Below the pieces are notes generated by a model. That model searched no databases, was not told where the DNA came from, and worked only from the letters and a program-made list of their open reading frames with translations. This document shows positions 10,285 through 21,200 of a DNA stretch of 25,788 bases, piece by piece. The stretch is from Phoronis ovalis. Taxonomy: Eukaryota; Phoronida; Phoronidae. Every line of letters starts with the position of its first letter. Within the stretch, counting starts at the first letter, position 1. A program made the translations under genes and the position numbers. The stretch spans positions 1-25,788 of the forward strand of contig JAOXYB010055056.1 in NCBI GenBank assembly GCA_028565635.1, read 5' to 3'.

Positions 10285-12779
10285 TTTGTCTACAAAAGTA
10301 ACATGTTCCCATTTTTTTTAATGTTCCACTCAATGTTTTAAGTCCTTAGGATATTTGGGGATCCACAACTTATCCTGACAGATGATGTCATCATCTAAAT
10401 CTACGTAACAATCACAAACCAGGATACTTTACCAATATACCAGATCATAATCGGAAACCTACAATTAATAACAACCTTTTAGTGGAATGAACATCCCGCT
10501 GAATGGTATAGTTGTTTCTAAATTTGACCAAAAAAAGCTTATTAAAAGACTGGATAAATATCACAAATACTTTTTGCTTCATGTTGTCTTTTTATTTCCT
10601 CAGATAATTTATTTCTAAATTAAATTTTTCAAAGTTTCCGGAGATATAGCCTCCAACAATATAATTATAATGCATCTATACAAAACATGTGTACTTAATA
10701 AATTCAGTGTTCTTTTGAAAAATGTCTGCATAATAAATACCTCTATCAGTTACTTTATAAATTTTACAACAGAATAGTTACATAAATTAGAATAACATTA
10801 TAAAAAGATCTAATACCATTTCTTTACAATGGAATTTCAAATTATGTTAATATCAGATGAAATTACATCTTCTTATATATTACTTTATCTGCATGAACAC
10901 CTTTTCTACAAAAGAAACCTGGAAAGGTTTCGAATGTTTTGAAGATTATAACTTAAAATCACTTCTGTAACAAATCATGACTAACAATTATCTTTTTTGA
11001 AAGATATAAAAAAAAGGATATTGAAACAGTCTCTATTACCATATACTAATATACATTTAATCTATGATATCAATTAATGAATCAATTTAATTCAGCAGTT
11101 TTTAATGGATAATTTAGCCCTGAGGAATATTAAAAAGGGTAAAAATAAATTTAAATTTGACATCTGTATACTCAGTAAAGTATTAAGTATTTAATGTGCC
11201 TATAGCCAAAACAGTCCAAATATCAAAAAACACCAATTACAGCCTATAATCATTTGATCATAAAGTAAACTATCAATTCAAACATAAGTACCCCCAAGGC
11301 TGTGTGCTTGGTTGATGTTAAAAGAAATAGTTTAAAATGATTGTCATATGATTTTTAATTTAATCATTTCTTAGAGAAAAGTCATTTCAATTTTTACGTA
11401 GCATTATTTAAAGATCCACTCAGAAAGTACAAAATATTGACGATTGGAACATACAGTCACGATGTTACTGCAACCTTGTACCTGTTCAAGGAAGATTAGG
11501 CTAATCCTAAGATGCCATAACACAGCTGAGATAAATATATCAATTCTGTTACCATTTTTTAGATGGGTTATGCTGTTTTATAGCTGCTATAAAAATCAAG
11601 GGTATCCCTACATACATACAAACAACACAACAACCATTCAAAGTGACTTAAAATTTCACACACTGAAATAACCAAAAACTATAATTTGTAATTCCTGTTT
11701 ACTAAACTGGAAAAGTTACTTTTAAAAACTAATCACAAGTTTATATAGATTAATATTTAAATCAGGGAAAGAATAAATCATAACTCACAACTTTAATGAC
11801 ATTCATTTTAAAATAGTTTTGTTTTGAACTTATGACAGGGCCACAACACAACCAACGCAAAACTTTATAATCTTTTGAAGTTATATTTGATATCTTTATT
11901 GCCTTTCATCATTATAATGTACAAGGTAACATTATGCCATACCTCAACTTTTCAAAATTTACAAAAAAATCTTTTGTATTCTTGCAGACTACTATATCTT
12001 ATTCTGTTTTATAGTTAGGTAATGAGGACATTTCTGGGTTTATGATGTTACGACTCAATAAATAGAGAAATTGAATTTAATGATTCTACTTTATTTTATA
12101 TTGTCCAACATAAGGATAATAGAGTTACTTGGTACTAGATATCATAAAATCATGGTTTTTAATTCAGTATGTAATTATACTTCACTTTATTCTTATTAGT
12201 TTTACTAATTCATATCACTATAATATTGACAGTTTCAATTCTTTACAATTGAGCAACGGAAATATCTGCTACGGTACCAAAGATAATTAACTACACACGC
12301 AAATTGTACATTGATGGTCAAATATTTAAACTTTAAAATCAGATGCTTACAATTAAAGAAAGTTATTTTGCAAGAAAAAATACAAGAAAGAAAAGTTTGG
12401 ATGAGAGTGACTTTGTCCACTAAGTCTACTGATTAATTGCCACAATTTGTGTTTTACTTTGGCAAAAATTGTATATTTGTCTAAAAATTTTTATGCTTTT
12501 GACAGCTAGCATAAAATTGTATGACCTTGGGTTGACTTCTTGTTAATCTGTTGGATGAATGGTTTTCTGAACATTGAAAATTAAATTTATAATAAACTGA
12601 AGATTTTAGTTTAATGAGATTTGTTGCCATATTGAACCAAACAATTTACAGTGTCACACAATTTGAACCATTAACTCTGAAATTTATTATTAGAACTTCA
12701 TTATAGCTAACAAATTCAATTTGTTAGAACACTGACATTCGAAATTCTAACTAGCATCGTCAAGTCAACGTTTCATCTT
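10285..12779. other. Intergenic AT-rich stretch
   Basis: No exon pair with matching splice sites and phases, RNA gene or clear mobile element was found. A small perfect palindrome (CTAACAAATTCAATTTGTTAG, near 12707-12728) is the only local structure noted. Confidence 0.4.
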
Positions 12780-13489
12780 TCCAGCATCTGACATGCCCTC
12801 TCAGGAATAAATATGGCCGCTAGTCAGCCATATTGGAAATAATCAAAGTCAAAATTATAACCGACCTGCAGTTTGACTTGTGCCGAATATGAAACTGATC
12901 GGGTAAAAAGTGAAGCAGTTATTGCGAGACAAAAAAAGAGTTACACACAAAAAATGCCGAAGATTCACATCGGCATTTGACTCACTTCTCAAGGTCATTC
13001 TAAATGTCACTTAGCCTATTATCCCAACAAACTATGGCCATCTTGCCACTTTCAAATCATCTAGCCAATGCTTTCTTTCTAACATGCGTCACAACGTGAT
13101 GTGCCTTCTTGGAACAAACATGGCCACCAGTCAGTCACATTGGAAGTAACAACACATCAGAATAACATATGACCTGCACTTTGACCTATACTTACACTGT
13201 ATCCAATATGAAGCTAATCAGATATTAAAAACTGAAGCTGTTATTGCGACATACAATTTTGAGAACAATTTTAGCCTTCAGTTGGCCATATTGGAAGTGT
13301 TTCTGGTCAAAATTACACCTGACCTGCATTTTGGAATTTACATACATGTACCCTGTACGTATCAAATGTGAAGCTGATCGGATAAAAACTGAAGCATTTT
13401 TATTGTGAGACAAAAAAGTGGAACGCATAAAAAGTGTCAAAGATTCGGATTGGCATTTGACCCACTTCTCAAGATGTTGGTAGATGTGT
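12780..13489. repeat. Three degenerate copies of one repeat unit
   Basis: Three blocks near 12780-13030, 13081-13255 and 13256-13489 share, in the same order, ATGGCC..CAGTCAG.CATATTGGAA, then GACCTGCA.TTTG, then AATATGAA.CTGATCGG, and then TGAAGC..TTATTGCGA. The first and third also share AAGATTC and GGCATTTGACYCACTTCTCAA. The spacings are unequal (about 308 and 151 nt), so parts were lost. The minus-strand open frame of 125 codons here is not a gene. Confidence 0.7.
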
Positions 13490-14089
13490 GGCCCAGGGTA
13501 AAAAACCCTGACCCTGGGGCAAATAATGGTCGCCAAAATATATAATGAAAAGACACAGAAAGTGTATCCTGTTGTAAATAGCTCTCTCAAAATATACCCC
13601 ATGGTAAATTCATTTGTAAATTATATACCTGTGGGAAATAAATACTATGTGGAAACTTGAAATTTACGGAATTTAATTTTTGGTACATATCTTAAATGAG
13701 TTTCCAAGAAATACATTCTGCTATAAATGATTCCTGAGAAAAGTATATAATATGAGTAGATGTTCCGAGTTAGGGGAGGCACACATTCCGTGTAAAAACA
13801 ATGTACTTCGTCGGAGATAGTAATCTGTTAAACCATATCATTTTAAAGAAGTTGGCGAAGGTTCCAATTTTACTGGCTGTCCTATGTGTTTCTCAAAGAA
13901 AAATATCCCTGGATATTTCTTATTAAGCTTGCCATGATAACTTTAATAACTTCAAGTGGAGATCTTTAAATTGAAAGTGATAACAAAAAGGCACCCGGTA
14001 TACGCTTCCTGTGTTTTTTTCATTTACCACAAGGTATAATTTTGCTGACTGTTATTTACCACAGGGTCAGGGTTTTTTGACCTTGGGCC
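13490..14089. mobile_element. 600-bp non-autonomous element with long terminal inverted repeats
   Basis: The left end begins GGCCCAGGGTAAAAAACCC and the right end is its complement (GGGTTTTTTGACCTTGGGCC). The first 50 nt of each arm pair closely and weaker pairing continues to about 85 nt (ATGAAAAGACACAG near 13543 against its complement near 14010). Internal motifs of the ATACCYYRTGGTAAAT type recur. No protein frame is present. No target duplication is obvious at the assumed ends. Confidence 0.7.
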
Positions 14090-14220
14090 TCATACCCGGT
14101 ACCTATCAAAATGTTCAACAAGTGTCCCTAGAGACTACTATCTTTCAAATGAAATTAACCCGTCGGTTTGAAGTTTACCAAAATGAAATACTTCAGAAAA
14201 TATTAGGACGCAAGCCTACC

Positions 14221-15186
14221 ACAGGCCTACCTAACCAGCGTAGACTCGAACCATCAATGCACATTCGAACCCATTTTCCGGGTCTCGCACCGAAATTCCT
14301 GCAACTCAAATCGTCATTTCCGCGGACTCACATAAGTTGCCAGGAACTCAAACAGATTTCCGAATGCTCGAACAATTTCTAATTTGGCAATATAGTACAT
14401 ACGGGCATTCTCTGATACGGAAACTGATGAATATCCTTTGTATATACCATCAATTTAACACTGACAGGTCGTGTGCAGATCAATAGTAATAAATAAGGGG
14501 CGTGGCTTTCTCATAGTTTAAAAAATCTCTTGTAGGACACAATGTACGGTGCTCTATGCTTATATATGGTTTTCTAAGAATTAATATTCTGCATTTTTAA
14601 GGGGCATATAAAATTTTTAGAGCTGAAGTTTAGTAATTTTTAATTATTAACCAAATACAGTGAATAAGTTGTAGGCCTACATACAACCAGCATACACATT
14701 TTTTAAGCTGAAATATTGGGAACCCTACGAGTCCGGGATCACCAAGGATCATGCGCCAGGCCCACTTGCAGATCAAACATTTCTGAATCAAGCAATTCAA
14801 TTGATTGTAGAATGATATGGAAATTCTGACGATGCTTTTTAGATAAAAATATCGACGTACGTATACCTGGTATATTATATGCTCCTGGTAATAAAGTTAT
14901 CTGAGTTGAATTATGTACCATATCAAATATGGTTCGAGGCCACGGAAATCTATTCGTCAGTTTCCGTAACTGAGAATGCCTGTATGTACTATACTGACGA
15001 ATTAGAAATTGCTTGAGTCTCCGAAAATCTGTTAAGAGTTCTTGGTAACTTACGTGAGTCTGCGGAAATGACAGTTCTAGTAGCAGGAATTTCGATGAGA
15101 GGCCTGGAAAATGGGTTCAAATGGTAAGAAACAGGTCTGCGAATGCGGATTGACGGTTTGAGTCTACGCTGGTTAGGTAGGCCTGT
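14221..15186. mobile_element. Inverted-repeat element with arms of about 210-235 nt
   Basis: The left arm (14221-14432) reappears in reverse complement at 14952-15186 over its whole length. The outer end is CAGGCCTACCTAACCAGCG and the inner end is CGGAAACTGAYGAAT. The about 520-nt centre is unrelated AT-rich sequence. The arms carry many CpG positions that differ between copies, as expected from CpG decay. It may be a long-TIR transposon or two copies head to head. The 123-codon plus-strand and 60-codon minus-strand open frames here are repeat-derived. Confidence 0.8.
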
Positions 15187-17069
15187 ACCAACCCACCTAA
15201 ATTGCCACTATACCCTTCAGACATATGAACTTTCGCTTTATAACTAAATAACATTCCAACAGGATTAGTGCAAACTCCCTGTAAATTCAAACGATTAATT
15301 CAACTTGGGGAATTTGATACCGGGATGCTGTCAGAGATGACAGCTTAGAGAGTGACAACTATTTCTATTTTTTATCATTGCACTGTACAGTCATAAAAGC
15401 TAGTTATGCTAACATCACAATTATAATATCCATAATTTATAAAGACTTTAATTTCAAGGTACATGATCAATACACAAAGCAAAAACAAATCTTTGTTGAC
15501 AAATTCTGAGATTTGATAGGAAACTGAGGCTGATCTATAATTAAGCCATCACTTGAATTCAATGACTTTTAAATGATTGGTTTTACCATAAGTATAATCT
15601 GATTTATAGACCATGCCTACTGTATCAATCTCAAAAGGTATACTTATGTTTTCAGTTCAAGGAACATTTTCATTAAATACATATTTTTACTACTTTTGTG
15701 TTTTATACATTGATTGCAATAAAAAATTATAGGTTTATTTTATGCTCTGAAACATATCAAAATTTATGGTTTGTATAATAATAGTTGAGTATATGCCCAA
15801 GGTTTATGTATTGAGTGCTCATAAATTATTTTTTATAATTATGGTCCGAAATAACAGGTTTCAAATATTTTTTGTGCTCTATTTATTTATTATAAAAAGA
15901 TCTGCTAAAGTTGATGTTGTTTGCATGTAGCTCAACAGATTGACTGAAAGGAGGGTAACTATTCATAGGAATAAATATCCACTGTTATTTAAAGCCTTGA
16001 ATAGTCAAACATAACATGAACAGGTCCATCACATAGGGTATAAGGCTGTGCGTTGGTTGTGTCCAAGTATAAAATGGCCAGGCCTACAGTCAGGTGGAAG
16101 CATTGACAAACGTATAAACACTTAACTTATTTTCTTATAATAGGCGGAGGTAAATATTACCAAACTGCATTAGACAGTATTATATATATATATAGACTGT
16201 AACAGAGACAATTAGAGTGGAGAAAATCAAATAATTAGAAATAATCGCAAATGTAAGTGTCACCCGATGTCTCTAGGGTGTTACTTTGACATATATTTGA
16301 GTACATTGCTTTAGCCTCTTTTATCCCTACTCGAGCCTATCGAGTTGTCCCTATTATGTGATAACTGGGTGAGGTTTTGGTTCAAGTCTTGTGAGTTAAC
16401 CAGTTAGCCCCTTGTGTGGCATGGAGTATTAAACAGAAATGTGTAACTTATATGGAATTTGTGATACCTATAGACTCCAGACAATTTGGTGAGTTTATTT
16501 AAAGTAGCTAGAAACCTTTCTGAGTATTTCATTGAGATTTGTATCACTAAAATAGTTGTTGTGAAACTAGTTCTTTATTGTTACACTGTTTGTATGCTCA
16601 TTTGATAATTGTTACAAATAGATTTATAGTGTAGAACACAGCAACTTCACATAGTACATAGTATAGAATATATTGTCTTCTTAATATATTAATATTTAAA
16701 TTAAGTGTTTCAGTATATTTGAATTAAGTGTTTATGTAATTAGTTTTCATCAAGTACTGTATTGCACTGTACTGGTTTATTTCTATTTTGTTTTTTCAAT
16801 AGAGAACCTGCATCATTATCAATAGAGAACCTGCATCATTATCAAGCTAAATGAGTGTTGAGTTTTTCTGCTGCTCTTGAGAGGCAACTATGTTATTTGA
16901 AGTGCTGAATGTATGTGTACCAGTGTATGCACCAGTTGATTTTAACTGTTTTAAGCTCCAGAATCCTAATTTCGTATTTAGTAGTTACAGCTTTGCTAAC
17001 AATAGTTATATGATGGACATAAATAGTTGAAGTAATGTGTTTTATGAAAAACTGTACTGTGTATAAATA
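15187..17069. other. Intergenic AT-rich stretch
   Basis: No gene is recognised. It holds a short (TA)n run at about 16181-16193 and the 23-nt duplication listed separately. Confidence 0.45.
16797..16842. repeat. 23-nt perfect tandem duplication
   Basis: CAATAGAGAACCTGCATCAT followed by TAT is repeated twice with no mismatch, and a third copy starts with CAA and then diverges. It looks like a recent slippage event. Confidence 0.9.
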
Positions 17070-17353
17070 TCTATACTACTAAATCTCGAGTGTCCGTCTG
17101 TCTGTCTGTCACTCTTTCCACCAAATCTCTTCAAAACTATTACATGTAGAATCATGATCTTTACACACATCGTAGATGGCTCGGGTTCCTCAAATTTTGG
17201 GGTCAATCGGTAACGGTATCATATTTAATGGAGCTTTTTTGAAACTCTTGCATCATTATTTTTTGCCTGTGAGTCACGTGAACATGTCTGAACTTGGCCT
17301 TACATGACCTACATCTCTATCAAGATCTGTGGTTTACCACGGGTACCGTCTAG
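17070..17353 (+). mobile_element. Helitron-like non-autonomous element
   Basis: The left end TCTATACTACTAAATCTCGA is followed by GTCCGTCTGTCTGTCTGTC. The right end is GGGTACCGTCTAG. The host base before the left end is A and after the right end T, as for Helitrons, which start TC, end CTRR and insert between A and T without target duplication. A short stem (GTGG/CCAC, 17330-17341) precedes the end. No helicase or Rep protein is encoded. Confidence 0.55.
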
Positions 17354-18184
17354 TTATAATTATGTTTATATTTACTGTTCTTTGCACAAATTTAATATAG
17401 TTTGATTTCGTTGAATACTTCGTTCATGGTTGCACTACAACACTGCCGGTTTATCAGGGATGCCCATAGACGTCTTTACAATAGCATTCATATGCAAATG
17501 AACATATCAACACCATAGCTGCATTTCGATTGAATGCACGATTGCAAAATAAACACACACATGCCTGGTATACATGAAGAAAAAAGAAAAAAATGGAAAA
17601 TGAGAAATGACGACTTGAAGTGATATATTCAAGCAAAAGGAAACTCTCTAGCATACTTTACAAACAATTTGCTAACACTTATATCAGAAGATGCTGCTGT
17701 AACGACTATCAAACAGGAAACAGCTGATTTTCAAATTGTTCTAAAGTTGACGCAACAAGCACGGAATTGTTTGTTACTTGCCAGAGAAGCAAACGGTATC
17801 TTTGGGTAATGCTCAAATGTTTATTATCTACTATCAAAAATGGACACTTTGGAAAAATGTATATGAATATCATCTCCTTTTATACTTAAAAGTATATGGG
17901 TCGAAAAATTATATTGTGAATTATACAAAATATTGCGGCAAATTTGTTTGCTTTCTATGTATTTTTATAATCCTTGTTCAAGTTGTTCAAGTCAGGAGAC
18001 TCTGTATTTATGCCCCTAGTTTGTGTCATACCGAGTGTTTACTCATAATGTCTCCTTTGCTTGCTATGTAATCGTGTGTCCAAAAAAAAATATTTTCCAG
18101 TTTTTAAGAAAGTACCTTTCCAAGTAGAAATGATTTACTAAATGCTTCATTTTACTGCACAAAAAAGTGTGTTGTCAATTTTTT
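17354..18184. other. Non-coding stretch downstream of gene B
   Basis: Open frames of 66 codons (minus, 17454-17654) and 97 codons (plus, 17778-18071) are present, but neither shows recognisable domains or splice context. I treat them as chance. Confidence 0.4.
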
Positions 18185-18190
18185 TTTATT
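18185..18190 (-). terminator. Polyadenylation signal AATAAA of gene B
   Basis: On the minus strand CAAAATAAAAAAAAATTG lies about 70 nt after the TGA stop (18261-18259). It is the first canonical signal after the stop and sets a short 3' UTR. Confidence 0.6.
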
Positions 18191-18258
18191 TTGGCGAACA
18201 CTGAAATGTTTCATTGAAGTAACACTAATGTACACACATCTCGCAACTCACCTCTAAT

Positions 18259-21200
18259 TCACTTATATTTCAAGTGATACAAGAACCCGTTACTGTACCA
18301 GGGCATACAGTGTTCTTCACAGTATTGCCGTATAGGACTTCTGAAGGGATTTATTTGTAATTCTGATATCGTCCCGACATCCAACTTTTCTACAGCCTGT
18401 CTGCTGAGTTCACAGCTATACTGGCAGTAATCTGTAAAATAAGTTGGAGTTCTGCAGGTCTGAAAAGAAAAAATACGCTGTTGTTTTATTTCATTTGGTT
18501 TTGATACAAAGTAAGAAGGGCACGAACATGAATGAAAATTCTGAGATAACATAGCTATTCCACCGATGTGCAGATAACAAATCTCTAATTCACAATTATC
18601 TATACTTTACCATTTAATAATGACCTTATAGTTGTGGGGAATACAATTTTCTTCAAAATGCTTTAATCAAAGCGAAAACAAGCTAGTTTCCCTAAAAATA
18701 TTTGAATTGTTATAATATGCATTTGTAAGATTTTAACATTACTTTACATAAAATGTTAATGAAAACAAAAACAAATTGCATTTCAAAAAGTTCCATAAAA
18801 AGTAAAATACCCATTCATTAATTTGCAGTATACTGGTATTTAATAATGTAAAGTGCCAATGGTATAAATAGAAAATTGTGCCATTTCAAAACTGTTATTA
18901 ATATTACAATTGCTAATTTTCTTACTGTATACAAGTAATGTACCTTAAGCATCTTCAGTGTAGATGGCCAAGACATGTAGGCTCCTAAACCAGCATTAAA
19001 ACCTAATACCAAGTCCATGCTTACAGCATGTTCAAAGTTGTGAAATAAGGTCCGATGGACAGTAATTTGAATATTTTTATGTCCATAGCTAGCATCATGC
19101 ATCTTTGCCGAAATTTGAGGACCAACCATGGCAATGTTCAATTTCATATTTGGTAGGAGACTGGCGAGCTCCTGCAATCAGAAATACAATCATAATTTTA
19201 CTTGTATTAAAATATCTTTGCTGGTATAATTTAAATTACCCATTCAAGAGAATTATACAAATTTGTCGCATTTATTTATTCAGTGATAAAATAAACAATA
19301 TTAGTTTGTACATAAAAATTACAATTTTATATTGACTATACAGTTCCGACTCTACTATCCTGTCACTCCAGCTGTGAAATTTGAATCTGCAGTTAGAATT
19401 TGACAATTTCTAGTCAGACTTTGATTCAACAGGAGATAAGTACATGATTTACTATGTTTTTCACTCTTTCCAATAGACCATTTGCATACACTTGGTAGAG
19501 TCACCAGTCTCAGACCCAAATGTTCCCAGAATGTTGCATTTTGTCAATGAATAATGACACAATTCTGCATGCACTTGTGCGATTCATTCATAAAATGCTT
19601 TCATTACATGCTCAGCCAAAACCAAAATAATTATTATGTTCAAATATCTATTGCAAATACCCTATATTGAGCGTATATCAAACACAAACAATCATTAAAT
19701 ATTTTTTTACTTTGTTAAATATTTACCCTTCAATGCTTTTCTTAAGTCAGATTTAAAAAAAAAACAAGTATGGTATATAACTAAAGGATGCTGGGATCAA
19801 AAGGGTCTGAGTGTGCATGCAAATAGTGTATTTCACATGAATATACAAGCACTTACTGGAGCCACCAGTCGTGAGTACTGCATGAAGCCAAATGTTCCCA
19901 GCATGCTTGTTTTGTGAATGGAATCAAAGAAGTGTGAGCAGAACTGCATCATTCACAAAATGCACATGTGGGGAATGTTTGAAGTCCATGCAAAAAGTCT
20001 ATTACATGCTAATTTATTTCTTGAATACAAATTATGCTGATGAGGAGCTCTCATTTCCATATCCCCTAGTGGTGCAACTTGGAACTACTATTAGAAAGGA
20101 TCTTTCATCTGCTGTACTCACATAAACCACAGGTATCATATCAACTTCCTTTTCCACTCCAACCAGACATATTTTTAAACAGTTTCTTTCTTTTAGTCTT
20201 GAGCTGAAGTCTGGAACTAAAGAATGTCAGCCAAATAATACGTTGAGTAAAACTAAGGTCAGAGTTATTGAGACATATTTTGAATCTTGAAAAAAAAACT
20301 ATAATTGCATTGTTATATCTGATTTAAAGAAACATAAGACATCACCTGGTACAAATAGTATAATTATAGTGTTGTGTTCACATGTGACTTTTTTTGTAAT
20401 GCCATACACCATTTGTGTTTTGCTTTCTCATGTCACACTTATACCAACATCAGGTACAACACAGCCAGTGGGTCGCTAGTGAATAGTTAACAAAGACATC
20501 ACTTCACCTTGCGCCGAACTAAAAACTGAACCCAGTATCTCCACTGACCTGCAATTTCACTGCGTTTACGGAGAAGCATTCTACAGCATGCATTATTAAC
20601 AAAGTTAAGCTGAAAGCATTTTAAAAATATAATTCGTACTCACAATCAATATGAAGACAGGTGCTGATAATATGATACAATGTCAAAGGGAAATGAAGCA
20701 GAACAGCAATGGGTGAATCTAATCTAAATCCCCTCCAGATGTAATAGCTCTTCCAGTCATGGATACAGCTTGGCAGTTTACAAGGAACCTCCTCTTCTAA
20801 TGCAAACCCTTCCATTGGGAGACCATATGGATTGTCATGGAGTGGTAACGCTCCTGTAACAAAAATGTTATCTACATATTTTTTACTTAATTTGATTTTA
20901 GCACATAGTAATTAAATATAAATTTAGTTTAAAACTGATCTTACAGCCACAGCCCGGAGGACCCATTGTTTGGTTTACTCTTAATTTTCATGGAGTTTCG
21001 TAGGGAGTGATATTTTATCAAAACAATGCGATAATGGCTATATCGTATTTTTAAACACCTACAATATCTATATTGCATACTTAATTTTTTTTTGAAATAT
21101 AATTGTCATGTCAAGGTTATGGAATTCAAAAGATTTAAACCAATAGACCAATTCCATGAACGGGAGGATGCACTGCACATTACCTCACCTCCTTCATTCA

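Noticed and set aside
9980-10341. Plus-strand open frames with THHVIFV-type repeats across the gap
   Set aside because: They run through 100 N and a 20-nt minisatellite, so the frame through the gap is unknown and the product is repeat translation.
13225-13602. 125-codon minus-strand ORF
   Set aside because: It lies across two repeat families (the triplicated unit and the left arm of the 600-bp element) and has no domain.
14011-14382. 123-codon plus-strand ORF
   Set aside because: It runs from the right arm of one inverted-repeat element into the left arm of the next.
17778-18071. 97-codon plus-strand ORF with a hydrophobic segment
   Set aside because: There is no recognisable domain or splice context; AT-rich DNA gives such frames by chance.
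18460-18552. N-terminal extension of the open frame over gene B exon 7
   Set aside because: The pyrimidine-rich acceptor CTTTTCAG just before the in-frame ACC shows that the upstream part is intron.
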